Source: JBAVOR01 sp049692255
Lineage (GTDB): Bacteria > Babelota > Babeliae > Babelales > JACPOV01
Direction of reading: 5' to 3'
NCBI GenBank assembly: GCA_049692255.1
Contig: JBAVOR010000016.1
Span: 1-64,000 of the forward strand
Length of the DNA stretch: 64,000 nt
Below the pieces are notes generated by a model. It was not told the DNA's origin and did not search any database. It saw only the letters and a program-made list of their open reading frames with translations. Of this stretch, positions 17,339-26,420 are shown one piece after another. The position numbers were made by a program, and so were the translations under genes. Positions within the stretch are counted from its first letter, which is position 1. Every line of letters begins with the position of its first letter.

Positions 17339-18097
17339 ATGAGATTTATGAGGTTGTGGTGTATTGTGAGTTGCTTTGTGATGCAAATCCATGCATTGAC
17401 CGATGAAATGCGTACTAAAGGGTTTGTATATTTACATGAAGTTGATCCGTCGACTCAAACGTCGGTGCGGTATGCTACCAATGAGAATTTTGTCGGAAAT
17501 CCGGTTAATGGATATAACAAACCGTACGTAATTCTTACCCGTCAGACAGCGCAAGCACTTAAAAAAGCACAAGAAGCATTACAACTTCTTGGGTATGAAT
17601 TGGTTGTGTACGATGGTGGACGGCCGCAGCGATCGGTTGATCATTTTGTTCGCTGGAGTGAAGAGCGGACTATGCCATTAACAGAAAATAAATATCTACC
17701 ACGGGTCCCTAAAAATCGTGTTTTCGAATTGGGGTATGTAGACAAAAAATCGGGTCATAGTCGTGGTAGTACCGTTGATTTGACGATCATTAAAAAGGGT
17801 GCAATCGTACACGAAGTGCAGCCCATTGAACGTCAGTTGACTGATGGTGCTACGATTACTTACTTAGATGATGGTACCGTAGATATGGGATCTTCATTTG
17901 ATCTGTTTGATGAAGCATCTCATACAGAAAGCACATTAGTATTACCAGAACATCAAGCAATGCGTTCATTCTTAAAAAAGATTATGGAACAGCATGGCTT
18001 TAAAAATTATCGGTATGAATGGTGGCATTTTACGTTAGTGAATGAACCATTCCCAGCCGATCAAGAAAGCAGCTATTTCGATTATGTAATCGAGTAG
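17339..18097 (+). CDS. exported D-alanyl-D-alanine dipeptidase, VanX family
   Basis: Zinc peptidase splitting D-Ala-D-Ala or related dipeptides. From the ATG at 17339 (GGAATGGGA upstream, 5 nt after the nrdB stop) the protein has 252 residues and a signal peptide (RLWCIVSCFVMQIHA). Family motifs are YDGGRPQRSVDHF (about 94-106), SGHSRGSTVDLT with the His and Asp zinc ligands (about 139-150), DMGSSFDLFDEASHTES (about 180-196) and EWWHFTL (catalytic Glu and His ligand, about 222-228). All key residues are present. Being exported, it more likely trims or scavenges wall-derived D-Ala dipeptides than confers vancomycin resistance. Linkage to nrdAB looks like simple co-transcription. Confidence 0.88.
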   Translation: MRFMRLWCIVSCFVMQIHALTDEMRTKGFVYLHEVDPSTQTSVRYATNENFVGNPVNGYNKPYVILTRQTAQALKKAQEALQLLGYELVVYDGGRPQRSVDHFVRWSEERTMPLTENKYLPRVPKNRVFELGYVDKKSGHSRGSTVDLTIIKKGAIVHEVQPIERQLTDGATITYLDDGTVDMGSSFDLFDEASHTESTLVLPEHQAMRSFLKKIMEQHGFKNYRYEWWHFTLVNEPFPADQESSYFDYVIE

Positions 18098-18115
18098 GTA
18101 CGCTTTTCGGAAATT

Positions 18116-18153
18116 AAAAAAAGCCCTTCGTGTAAAAACACGGGGGCTTTTTT
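18116..18153. terminator. bidirectional intrinsic terminator
   Basis: AAAAAAAGCCC...CGTGT-AAAA-ACACG...GGGCTTTTTT hairpin, with A-tract and T-tract on either side. It lies between the convergent vanX (18097) and ABC permease (18159) genes and can serve both. Confidence 0.88.
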
Positions 18154-18158
18154 AATGC

Positions 18159-18950
18159 TTAAAAATCTAACTTTTTCTTAAATAAACGAATGCTCACAAA
18201 AGTCATAATAAGCGTAAGCACTGTTAATACAGTGCAGCAAAGCCAGAAGTTCAAAAACCCTTCCTGACCCAAGATTGCGGCACGCATGCCTTCCATAATA
18301 TAGACCACCGGATTGCATACATTGAGCATTGCAATCAATGGGAATTTTTCGTGTAAAATGGTCCATGAAAACTGAAAGCAACCGAGTTGCCAGAGGGGAA
18401 ATACGAAACGCATCCAAGCAGTGCCGATCCGTTCGATGTTGCGCACGCGGGTTGCAACAAATAAAGTAAATGCACCGTAAAAAATATTGGTGATACAAAA
18501 AATAAGTAAAAATTTGGGTAGATGAAAATGAGAAAGGTCAACACGCGCGCCCAGCAGTAGTTTGCACACGGGTAAAACAAAGCTACTCAGCATTCCCGCG
18601 TTCAGAGCATAAAAAACGATGGAACGAACAAATACAAGAATCGGTGGCATGGGGAGTGACAAGTAGAAGCCTGTAATGTTGACCCCATCCAAATCGTTCA
18701 CTAACTTTACCACATTGCCAAATAGTTCAAAAATACCCATGCTGGCTACTAGTCCTGCAACATAGAAATTTACATAGCCGCTGCTTAATCCAAATGCGGG
18801 AAGCAGATACGCAGCAATGCCAGACATAACGCAAATCCAAATGAGCATATCGATGAAGCGATCAAAAATTGTTTGACGCAATACCGTCAGGTCAGTACGC
18901 AATAGATACCAAAAAATATGTGCATAGCGTTTTGCGCGTGTTATATTCAT
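18159..18950 (-). CDS. ABC-2 type transporter permease
   Basis: Membrane subunit of an ABC exporter, 263 residues with six predicted hydrophobic helices (first near 30-52, last near 235-257). The pattern fits ABC-2 permeases such as NodJ, drug or polysaccharide exporters, including the NPVVYIMEGMRAAILG segment before the last helix. Its start overlaps the ATPase gene's stop by 4 nt (ATGA), so the two are translationally coupled and form one transporter. Substrate unknown. The pair ends at the shared terminator. Confidence 0.85.
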   Translation of the reverse strand: MNITRAKRYAHIFWYLLRTDLTVLRQTIFDRFIDMLIWICVMSGIAAYLLPAFGLSSGYVNFYVAGLVASMGIFELFGNVVKLVNDLDGVNITGFYLSLPMPPILVFVRSIVFYALNAGMLSSFVLPVCKLLLGARVDLSHFHLPKFLLIFCITNIFYGAFTLFVATRVRNIERIGTAWMRFVFPLWQLGCFQFSWTILHEKFPLIAMLNVCNPVVYIMEGMRAAILGQEGFLNFWLCCTVLTVLTLIMTFVSIRLFKKKLDF

Positions 18951-19687
18951 TTTTTTCCTTCAAATTCACGCGTCAGGTGTAAAAAAACTTCTTCCAATTT
19001 ACCTTTTTGAAAGTTTTTTATTAAATTCTGTGGAGTATCAATCATCTTTATTTCTCCCTGATGCAGCACGCAAACACGGTCAGATAATATTTCTGCTTCG
19101 TCAAGATAATGGGTCGTTAAAAGAACGGTAACCCCATCAGCCCGGATATCTTTAATATATTGCCACAAGAGATGGCGTACGTCTGGGTCAAGAGCAACCG
19201 TTGGTTCATCAAGAATAATAAATTGTGGCGCATGCATGAGGGTGCGTGCAATCATATACCGTTGCTTCCAACCCCCAGATAAACTATCGGGTGATTGATA
19301 CAAAAACTGTCCTATGCCCAAACGGCTATCCAGGTAATCGATGCGTGTTGCAATTGCTGCACTGTCCATGCCGTAGTAACGGCCCGCATTCACCATATTT
19401 TCTTTGTTAGTTAATAACGGATTCAGATTATTTTTTTGTGCACAGTATCCAATATGCATGCGATAGGCGGGAATATCATGGAATATAGATGCGCCATTAA
19501 AAAGAATGTCTCCGGCTGATGGCGGATGAATGGTGGCAATCACCGATGAAAGGGTTGTTTTACCGGCTCCATTAACGCCGAGCAAGCTAACGATCTCTCC
19601 TGCAAAGAGATCAAGATTCACTTTTTTAAGCGCTAAAAGTTGACCGTACTTTTTTTCTAAGGAACGTACTTGAATGAGTTTGTTCAT
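18947..19687 (-). CDS. ABC transporter ATP-binding subunit
   Basis: ATPase partner of the permease at 18159. The 246-residue nucleotide-binding domain has Walker A GVNGAGKTT (about 37-45), Q-loop YCAQKN (about 80-85), signature LSGGWKQR (about 135-142), Walker B FIILDEPTVALDP (about 155-167) and switch His in LLTTHYLDEAE (about 189-199). The YLDEAE sequence after the H-loop is typical of ABC-2 exporters of the drug/polysaccharide type. The signature Trp (GGW) replaces the more common Gln or Met. First gene of the two-gene operon; promoter expected in 19688-19770. Confidence 0.92.
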   Translation of the reverse strand: MNKLIQVRSLEKKYGQLLALKKVNLDLFAGEIVSLLGVNGAGKTTLSSVIATIHPPSAGDILFNGASIFHDIPAYRMHIGYCAQKNNLNPLLTNKENMVNAGRYYGMDSAAIATRIDYLDSRLGIGQFLYQSPDSLSGGWKQRYMIARTLMHAPQFIILDEPTVALDPDVRHLLWQYIKDIRADGVTVLLTTHYLDEAEILSDRVCVLHQGEIKMIDTPQNLIKNFQKGKLEEVFLHLTREFEGKK

Positions 19688-19770
19688 GGATTTTTTTTTA
19701 AAAATATTTCTCTACTACCCAAGCATACGAATTTTCATTCATTTGCGCAATTAAGATCAGCATCTATGGG

Positions 19771-21309
19771 TTATGCAACAACGCTATTATTAATTGCCTT
19801 GAGTTGTTCATTGTATATGTGGTTGAGCTGGACAATAAACTGGTTTCCTTCGTCTTTTGGTATTGTATTACTATGGCGTTTAATGTATAGTTCTATAGTT
19901 TTAAAAAGTTCCTTGAGTTTTTGCTCATTCTTTATTTCTACCGCATCAAGAGCAAACGAATCAAGCGCGCCATTAATGCTATCTTTATTATCTGTATACT
20001 CTTGGTCATACGTTTCGAATGATTTTCGCTTGTTCGTATGATTACATAATTCAGGAATAATAAAATTGAGTGGTTTCGATTGTGTAGCTATAGCATTACA
20101 GTTGTTTATAAACTCTTCTGTTTTTGTTTGATCGATATCAAAATGAAGAACATTAATGTCATTATTGCTCGAATTCGTCCAGTTATTTGAACCAAATCCG
20201 AGCACATGATGACTATTATTTTTTGTTATTCGCGCAAACCCTTTAATATGATTCGATTGCGCAAATTTTCCTGTTTTATGCGCTTCATCATAATTAAATA
20301 CTGAGACAGGAACCCCTTTTTTATACAGTGCTACTAAAAACTCTTGTGTCGGTTGTTTTTTTAAGGCGTCCTTGTCTACCGTAACTAATTTGAGTATTTT
20401 CTTGTTTGCCAATTGAAGCGCTGCCTCTTTCGTATCGCGATCATCCCAACTGTACATATTAATGTAACAAGAGTCCCCTTCTTGGCAGTTTTTTATAATA
20501 GTAGCAATCGATTTGTTTAAGTTATAGTTCAGCGAAGAAATAATGGTCTTTCCAGGAGGAGTGTGTTGAAGAACGGTGTTTTTGGTGCCATATTGAATAA
20601 TAGTTTCTTGTTTTACGTTTGCATGTATGTCAGAAACCGCTTCAAACAAGTTTTTAACAAATTCATATGTTGCTTGCTCTACTGCATATTCGGCCATTTC
20701 GCGATTGGCCATGTTGGTTATATTTTGTGATCCACTATACGCACGATATTGTCGTTTTTGATTAGCATCGACATAACTCCACGCCATTGTTTTGGTGTGT
20801 AATTTTTGCGCATATCCATTATTTTTTAGTAACTGTTGTTCATTATAAAATTGTATAGGTACAGCTGTACAATCGAGTTTTGCGTAGCGCATTGCAGTCA
20901 ATACAGCATTTTTTTGTGATGCGCAACAGAAGAGATTGATGTTGACTCCTTCTGTATGTTTTTTAGCGAGTGTTGTAAGGAATTCAGTGTTGGTAATCAG
21001 AAAATATAACCCATAAAAATTGTCCCCCTTTTTCATTTTTTCAATAGATTGTGCAGCAAGAATTAATGCTCGATTGTTATCTTGTGCTGGATAAGAGATA
21101 GTAGCTATCCGTGGCGTGATTTGCCAGTCATAAGGGGGTAGAGTAACGGCTGCGGCCTGGTTTTTTTCAAGCTCTGCCTCTTGTGCTTCGAATGCACAGA
21201 ACTGATCTGTTATTTGAGATTCCATAGAGTAACTGTGACTATGCACGATAATAGTAAGAAATGCTACGATATGCCCTCTATGCACTAAAGTGCGATCCCT
21301 AAAATACAT
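19771..21309 (-). CDS. secreted phospholipase D-like protein
   Basis: PLD-superfamily protein of 512 residues with two degenerate HKD motifs: His171/Lys173 with SGSQN (192-196), and a second HIKG...GFGSNNWTN in the last third (about 365-395). The Asp usual in HxKxxxxD is missing from both, as in some PLDc_2-type members, but the His, Lys and following Ser/Asn are kept, so phosphodiesterase or nuclease activity is possible. The N-terminus holds a hydrophobic signal-like segment (IVAFLTIIVHSHSYS) after a basic stretch. It is separate from the ABC genes upstream. Given its export signal and neighbours it may act on host lipids or nucleic acid; a nuclease role is the alternative. Confidence 0.78.
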   Translation of the reverse strand: MYFRDRTLVHRGHIVAFLTIIVHSHSYSMESQITDQFCAFEAQEAELEKNQAAAVTLPPYDWQITPRIATISYPAQDNNRALILAAQSIEKMKKGDNFYGLYFLITNTEFLTTLAKKHTEGVNINLFCCASQKNAVLTAMRYAKLDCTAVPIQFYNEQQLLKNNGYAQKLHTKTMAWSYVDANQKRQYRAYSGSQNITNMANREMAEYAVEQATYEFVKNLFEAVSDIHANVKQETIIQYGTKNTVLQHTPPGKTIISSLNYNLNKSIATIIKNCQEGDSCYINMYSWDDRDTKEAALQLANKKILKLVTVDKDALKKQPTQEFLVALYKKGVPVSVFNYDEAHKTGKFAQSNHIKGFARITKNNSHHVLGFGSNNWTNSSNNDINVLHFDIDQTKTEEFINNCNAIATQSKPLNFIIPELCNHTNKRKSFETYDQEYTDNKDSINGALDSFALDAVEIKNEQKLKELFKTIELYIKRHSNTIPKDEGNQFIVQLNHIYNEQLKAINNSVVA

Positions 21310-21423
21310 ATGCTATGTTCCCCTATAAGAGCGAATTATTGATACTATAAATACATATAAAGTATCTTAATAATGCCACATATAATGCCATTTGCCAATT
21401 GATTTGTGGCGACTTTGCAGCGC

Positions 21424-22317
21424 TTACCGCTTGAGTATGATTTTGCGTACCGATAGACCGGTGTCATCATCTTGATTGAGATACGCTATAATAGTGGCTA
21501 AATGGGTCAAAAAAGGGTCGAACAAAAATTCGATATGAGACAGGCCGCGCCAACCAATTTGCACAGAGGCTTGCATAAGACGTTGACCACCATCAAATAC
21601 CCGTTCAGAAAATAACGGTACTTTTTTGCTGTCCTTTTGTACGCGCATGTGCGCATACATACCTTGTGGGTCCATAACTTGCATTGAATCTATGCGCGAG
21701 AATAGAGAAATTACCTTTTTAAAGCACGGGGCATGTACCAGATTTTTTGTTTCTTCTTGCACGGGGCACGCCAGCAAAATCAGCTCATCAATAACAAAGT
21801 CACTGTCTTTGTTGCAATACAATGCCATATTCAACGCAACGTTACCTCCATGGCTGTGTGTGATAATACGCACGTAGGGCGCAACAGCATATTTTTGTTG
21901 TGTAGCACGCACGAGTTGGGCTATCTGTTCATACAATACCAGCGCTTCTTTTTTGCGTGTCTGAAAATCAAGTTTTCCCGACCAGCCAAATAGATAAAAA
22001 TGCTCTGCAGGGAACAAGGCGGGGCATGCTTTGCTGAGTGTGTTAGCAATGGTACGGTGGTGGTATTTAGGGTCAAGGTCTTGTGCGTGTGAGATGCCAG
22101 GCGGGCTAAAAGAAAAACGGGTCATTATTTTACTAAAAAAAATCTTACTGCCATGCACCCAGATAGTGATGATAGGGCGTTTATGGGGCTTTGAAAACGC
22201 ATGTGGTGGAAGCGGCGATTCAATAATAATTTTCTGTGTATCGTGTGGCTGTAATCGGGCATTATGCATAATACTGACTAACAGGACTATTGATAGGCGC
22301 ATGCGTTTATAATTCAT
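21424..22317 (-). CDS. exported alpha/beta-hydrolase (lipase-like)
   Basis: 297-residue protein with signal peptide (MRLSIVLLVSIMHNA) and AAAGGG about 10 nt before the ATG. The segment ITIWVHGSKIFFSK (about 49-62) matches the oxyanion/HG region of lipases, and VRIITHSHGGNVALNMAL (about 149-166) carries the nucleophile elbow with Ser in H-S-H-G-G. Catalytic Asp and His cannot be placed with confidence; HIEF near 262 offers a candidate His. Likely an esterase or lipase working outside the cytoplasm. It lies between the PLD-like and ubiquitin protease genes, all on the same strand but with their own gaps. Confidence 0.7.
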   Translation of the reverse strand: MNYKRMRLSIVLLVSIMHNARLQPHDTQKIIIESPLPPHAFSKPHKRPIITIWVHGSKIFFSKIMTRFSFSPPGISHAQDLDPKYHHRTIANTLSKACPALFPAEHFYLFGWSGKLDFQTRKKEALVLYEQIAQLVRATQQKYAVAPYVRIITHSHGGNVALNMALYCNKDSDFVIDELILLACPVQEETKNLVHAPCFKKVISLFSRIDSMQVMDPQGMYAHMRVQKDSKKVPLFSERVFDGGQRLMQASVQIGWRGLSHIEFLFDPFLTHLATIIAYLNQDDDTGLSVRKIILKR

Positions 22318-22363
22318 ATTTTTTTAACCCTTTCGTCTATTCATAATACCAGAGAGTGCATTT

Positions 22364-23629
22364 TTATGAAATAGTGGTGGCCAGTGCGCTGAGTTTTTGG
22401 GTTAGCTGGGTAAGAGATTCGGTAAGCACGTTTGTTGAAGAACGGGGATTGCGGATCGGTTTCTCTGGCAACAGGGCCTCCTGACGCTTATAGATAAAGA
22501 AATAGCCGGTGGGACCGGTTGGCGAGCCGTTAATTTCAGTAATTGCATCAGCAGAAAGTTCTGTGCCTACACGGGTAATGGTGCTATCATCACACCGGTA
22601 CCAAACCTGTTCTTTTTTAACATAGGCCCAGTAATGACCCCCAGACAGACCGCCTCCTTGGACCACCACGCTACTTAATGCATAGTGTGATGCTGCTTTA
22701 CTACTCGTTGATGCTAATGCAGGATGCAGGGGGCGGACCCACGGTGACACATCAAGCTCCAAAGGAATAGCGATGGCGTGATTCACTTTTTGACGGGCAA
22801 GAGCGGTATAGGTGTAACGGTTCACATTAATACAAAGATAGGGAGGTGTGGTTAAAAAAAATAATTGTTTGATACAATCAGTGCGCACGTGGCCGCTGTT
22901 ATCTTTGTATGCATCGAGTAGTTCCGGTTTGAAATATACTGCTAAGCACGAAGCAAGATCGGTGAGCGGTGTTTGTTGCGCGTCCAAAGCGGGCACGGTA
23001 AGAACGCCAGGGCCATTTTCTGCCGTATCAGTTTCTAGCAATGGGGTGGTTGGTGCCTCATGAGCAGGGCAAGAAATGCGCGATACATAGATATTATGAA
23101 ACAACTGTTTAATACGCGTCTGTTGTATTTTCTGTTGCAGCAATACTGATTGGGGATTTTGTTTTAACTGTTCTTGCAATTGAGCAAGCGCACTATTGAG
23201 TACCACTGCTTCTTTGTCGGTTATCGCGTGGCTAGTGCAACTATCTAAAAAACGGATAATAAATTCTCCCGCATCTTGTTGCGAACATACTTGGGCCTCA
23301 AAGAATTCATTGTATGCACTGTCGCCTAACTTTTTGAGAGGGCCTTGCGTACAAGAAAATGTATGGGTGCCATCCAGATACTGTTGCACCAGTTGCGTAA
23401 AATAATGTGCAGTAGGGTTAGTTGCCAGAGGAAACAGGGTTGATGCATTAGATCCGTACAAAATAGAAGTGAACGCCGGAATGTTGAGAAGTGCTTGCAC
23501 TGATGCATTTAAAAAGCAGGTGTTGCCGCAGTTAAGCAAAGCGGGTGGTGTTGCGTTGTTGTGCGCGTTCATTAACAAGAATATGGTACTAATAATACGC
23601 AACACCTGCGATACGTTATTATTTCTCAT
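22364..23629 (-). CDS. secreted ubiquitin-specific protease (peptidase C19)
   Basis: Deubiquitinase-type Cys protease, a family essentially of eukaryotes. From the ATG at 23629 (AGGG 9 nt upstream) the 421-residue protein has a signal-like N-terminus (VLRIISTIFLLMNA, 9-22). The Cys box LLNCGNTCFLNASVQALL follows (31-48, catalytic Cys38), and the His box GGGLSGGHYWAYVKK with His332 and the Asp pair in YRCDDST (347-348). The GGHYWAY, WY-CDD spacing and YFFIYKR end are those of USPs. The finger region between about 150 and 230 is reduced, with CPAH the only obvious Cys. Bacteria lack ubiquitin, so the target should be host ubiquitin or a ubiquitin-like protein. Export route is inferred. Confidence 0.9.
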   Translation of the reverse strand: MRNNNVSQVLRIISTIFLLMNAHNNATPPALLNCGNTCFLNASVQALLNIPAFTSILYGSNASTLFPLATNPTAHYFTQLVQQYLDGTHTFSCTQGPLKKLGDSAYNEFFEAQVCSQQDAGEFIIRFLDSCTSHAITDKEAVVLNSALAQLQEQLKQNPQSVLLQQKIQQTRIKQLFHNIYVSRISCPAHEAPTTPLLETDTAENGPGVLTVPALDAQQTPLTDLASCLAVYFKPELLDAYKDNSGHVRTDCIKQLFFLTTPPYLCINVNRYTYTALARQKVNHAIAIPLELDVSPWVRPLHPALASTSSKAASHYALSSVVVQGGGLSGGHYWAYVKKEQVWYRCDDSTITRVGTELSADAITEINGSPTGPTGYFFIYKRQEALLPEKPIRNPRSSTNVLTESLTQLTQKLSALATTIS

Positions 23630-23826
23630 GCAGTACCCTGTCAGGCGCATGCATGTTTCTATTTTTATGCCAGGCATGCTCGAACGGTTCTATGCATAAT
23701 AGCACAAACAGGATGCACCATTTTACTGCTGCAGGCATACCAACTCCCGAGCGGCGAGTATCAAAAAAGTATGCATGCATTTAATAGGCCGTTTGCCAGA
23801 ACTTGATGGTGATGCTGGTGCCTGCT

Positions 23827-25173
23827 TCATTTACTTCCCTTTTTTTCGATTGTTTCAATGTGAGTATTGAGTTCTTCAATAAGCTCTTTAGCGTGTTGTT
23901 TAGCAGTGCTATCGTTGAACTCCTGATCTGTTTGGTATGGGCTCTTTGTAATAACTTGTTCAAGTTCTCGTTTATAATTCTTATATGGTGATAGTTTATT
24001 CGCAGAAAGCATTTCAGCACGATCCAATATGTTCATATGATAACGATAAAAATCTATTTCTCTTAAGTTGACTGTATGTTGTAGCATAGTAATATGTTTT
24101 TTTAATGCTTCTACTTTTGCAATTAATGCTTTTTTTGCTTCAGCAGTGTCAGGGATTTTTTTAAGAATATCTTCATATTTTTTTATGAGGTCTGTTTGTT
24201 CCTGAATAAGCTTTTGATAATCCCTTGTTAGATTATACCAAGCGTCGCTAGTCCTTTCATTTAACGAAGGGTTGTTGTAAAAATCTATGCTCTCGCGTTG
24301 CTTAGCATTGACGTCTTCTGTAGGATTTTTGCTGTCTAAATATGCAAGTAATGAAAATTCATCAGACCCGCGAGAACCATGCCTCCAATTTTTACCCTGT
24401 AAGGACTCTGCTAGTTGGTATTTGCTTTCGAGAGCTTTTTTGAGCTCGCCATCTACAGATCCCTGAAATTCTGCAATGGTTTGTTGCCAGCTTGTAATTC
24501 TTTCACTCGGCTTTTTTCCACTTCCTGTCCAGTTTTGTTCTCTCTGTTCGGCTAAGTGCTTGCTATTGAGCGAATAGCTTGAATTGTTCCAAATCGTATT
24601 ATCCTGTTCCAATTGTTCAGAAAGTTGTTGTAATGCAGCTGTTTTTTCGGTTGGGTTTTGTATAGTTTCTATTCTGGCTAATTCAGTATTAATTGGTTTA
24701 ATGAAATTGTCTCCAAAATAGCTTGCCTCTGATTCTGTATTTTTTTCACTCCATTCAAATAACGTATCCAATGCTGTATCGATCTCTTGTTTAAGTTCTT
24801 CTTCAGGTGTGAGTTGCTTTTTTTGCGAAGTTTGGATAAATGTACTCGTTGATTCTCGTGTAAAACCACTTCGCTTTTGCAATTCTTTCTGCAATTCTTC
24901 TTTTGTTAGGCTTTTTTTTGTCGATTTTAACGTACTCGTTTCTTCTTCTAGTGTAGGCAACTCAACTGCTTCCCCTGGCCTCAATGCAATTCCGCCTTCA
25001 GGAAGCGGCTTGCCTTGATACCACCAATCTCTAATTCCTTGCTTGATTCTTTGTCCTAGTGAGTCTTTTTTAATTTCTTCTACATTAGCAACGCTTGATT
25101 TGATTTTTAGCTCTCCTGCCCACAGATTTGGTAGATGGTACATGGTAATAAGAACGATAAGTATACGAATCAC
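23827..25173 (-). CDS. secreted helical coiled-coil protein, unknown
   Basis: Not recognised. I take the GTG at 25173 as start, because AAAGGAG is 7 nt upstream and the product then begins with a classic signal peptide (IRILIVLITMYHLPNLWAG); a longer ATG start at 25212 has no such site. The mature protein (about 430 residues) is rich in Gln, Glu, Lys and Ser. Long stretches with heptad-like spacing suggest extended helices, especially about 80-130 and 290-430. No enzymatic motif is visible. It belongs to the group of exported proteins between 19.7 and 27 kb. Confidence 0.72.
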   Translation of the reverse strand: MIRILIVLITMYHLPNLWAGELKIKSSVANVEEIKKDSLGQRIKQGIRDWWYQGKPLPEGGIALRPGEAVELPTLEEETSTLKSTKKSLTKEELQKELQKRSGFTRESTSTFIQTSQKKQLTPEEELKQEIDTALDTLFEWSEKNTESEASYFGDNFIKPINTELARIETIQNPTEKTAALQQLSEQLEQDNTIWNNSSYSLNSKHLAEQREQNWTGSGKKPSERITSWQQTIAEFQGSVDGELKKALESKYQLAESLQGKNWRHGSRGSDEFSLLAYLDSKNPTEDVNAKQRESIDFYNNPSLNERTSDAWYNLTRDYQKLIQEQTDLIKKYEDILKKIPDTAEAKKALIAKVEALKKHITMLQHTVNLREIDFYRYHMNILDRAEMLSANKLSPYKNYKRELEQVITKSPYQTDQEFNDSTAKQHAKELIEELNTHIETIEKKGSK

Positions 25174-25357
25174 GCGCACTCCTTTTTTTGATTTTTTACG
25201 TACAACGTACAATCAATGTAGCGCATGGGCAGCACGCAGAGTCAATGCTTTGTGTAAAAAAGATGATCAATGCGGTAAATTATGTTACAATGCGTAATCA
25301 ATGTAATTTTAAAATCATGTGCGTGTTAATGCTACACGCAATCAAGGGGTGATTTAT

Positions 25358-26302
25358 ATGAAAAAGATAATGCTATTAACGCTGTTTTTTGTGTCTGCTG
25401 TGTCAGTGAGGGCAAGTGAGAGCAGACATGAGCACGGGAGCGTTTCTCCATTTAATAACGCAGAGTCCCTTGATGGTAACATAGATATTAATAGTCCAGA
25501 ATATCTACGCGCTCAGCTCGAAAAAGCGAATGCTGAAAAAAAGGCATATCTGACTTTCATTCAAAAATCAATTAAAAACACTGCAGCTGTTATGACTATA
25601 GGTGATATGATGCAAAGAGGTTTTAGCGGTGGCGTAACCTCGGGTATTGCGCAGATAACGAGCAACGTTATTGTGGGAAGTATTACCAGCGGAGCCTTGA
25701 TGATTCCTATGTTAGCCTATGATAAATATATTGAACAGAAAATAAAAGCGAGTGGAAAGTATGCGCAAACAGTTGCTGAAGTTAATGCACAAACTGCCGC
25801 GGAGGCGCGCGCGCAACTTTTTGGCGGTGTTACCGTAATGAATAAAAAGATGGTCCAAGTCCCTGGGGTGTTTCAAGAATTTAGCGAATCAATTAAATAT
25901 GCTATTGACCCTAAAGACCCAGAGTTGAAAACTTTTTTACGCAAAACGCACGGTGAACTGCTTACGCAAACACTCGCCACGTTTACTGAATTCTCTGAAG
26001 AAGAGCATGAAAAGAATATGGCAACTGCTACAGAGCTGGCTACTTTGTTGGCGCATGTTAAGCAGGCGGCTGAAGAAAAAACAAAATTAACCGAAGAACA
26101 GCAAAAAATAGTGCAAGAATCGATCAATACAGATCTCAAGCGCGCCCACTATCTGCTGCTTTTACTGCAGCACGGGGCGCGGTACGACCAACCAGGATAC
26201 ACGCAAGACGGGCGTATGGTAGAAGATTTTGGCATTGCGCTAGCTGCAGGGACTGTTATTACGGGCATTGCTACAGCAGGCTATACGTTACTTGGGAAAT
26301 AA
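25358..26302 (+). CDS. secreted protein with C-terminal hydrophobic segments, unknown
   Basis: Not recognised. The ATG at 25358 follows GGGGTGAT and gives a signal peptide (MKKIMLLTLFFVSAVSVRA). The 314-residue product has a Glu/Lys-rich region after the signal. A Gly/Ile/Ser-rich hydrophobic stretch (about 90-125, GVTSGIAQITSNVIVGSITSG) may insert in a membrane. A charged helical part (about 170-270) follows, and a final hydrophobic helix (about 288-314, ALAAGTVITGIATAGYTLL) lies at the extreme C-terminus. Location at a membrane after export is likely. It is divergent from the coiled-coil gene at 23827. Confidence 0.68.
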   Translation: MKKIMLLTLFFVSAVSVRASESRHEHGSVSPFNNAESLDGNIDINSPEYLRAQLEKANAEKKAYLTFIQKSIKNTAAVMTIGDMMQRGFSGGVTSGIAQITSNVIVGSITSGALMIPMLAYDKYIEQKIKASGKYAQTVAEVNAQTAAEARAQLFGGVTVMNKKMVQVPGVFQEFSESIKYAIDPKDPELKTFLRKTHGELLTQTLATFTEFSEEEHEKNMATATELATLLAHVKQAAEEKTKLTEEQQKIVQESINTDLKRAHYLLLLLQHGARYDQPGYTQDGRMVEDFGIALAAGTVITGIATAGYTLLGK

Positions 26303-26420
26303 TATAAAATCGCGCCAATACGTATTCTGTAATAAGCGCTTTTTCTTATATCCTTCAATTCTGTTTCACGATTTCTGCAAAAGGGACAATGACGCGCACC
26401 AATCATTTGCAATAGTTTTT

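Noticed and set aside
17339..18097. Vancomycin resistance gene vanX
   Set aside because: No vanH, vanA or vanRS nearby and the product has a signal peptide, so it is a family member with another likely role.
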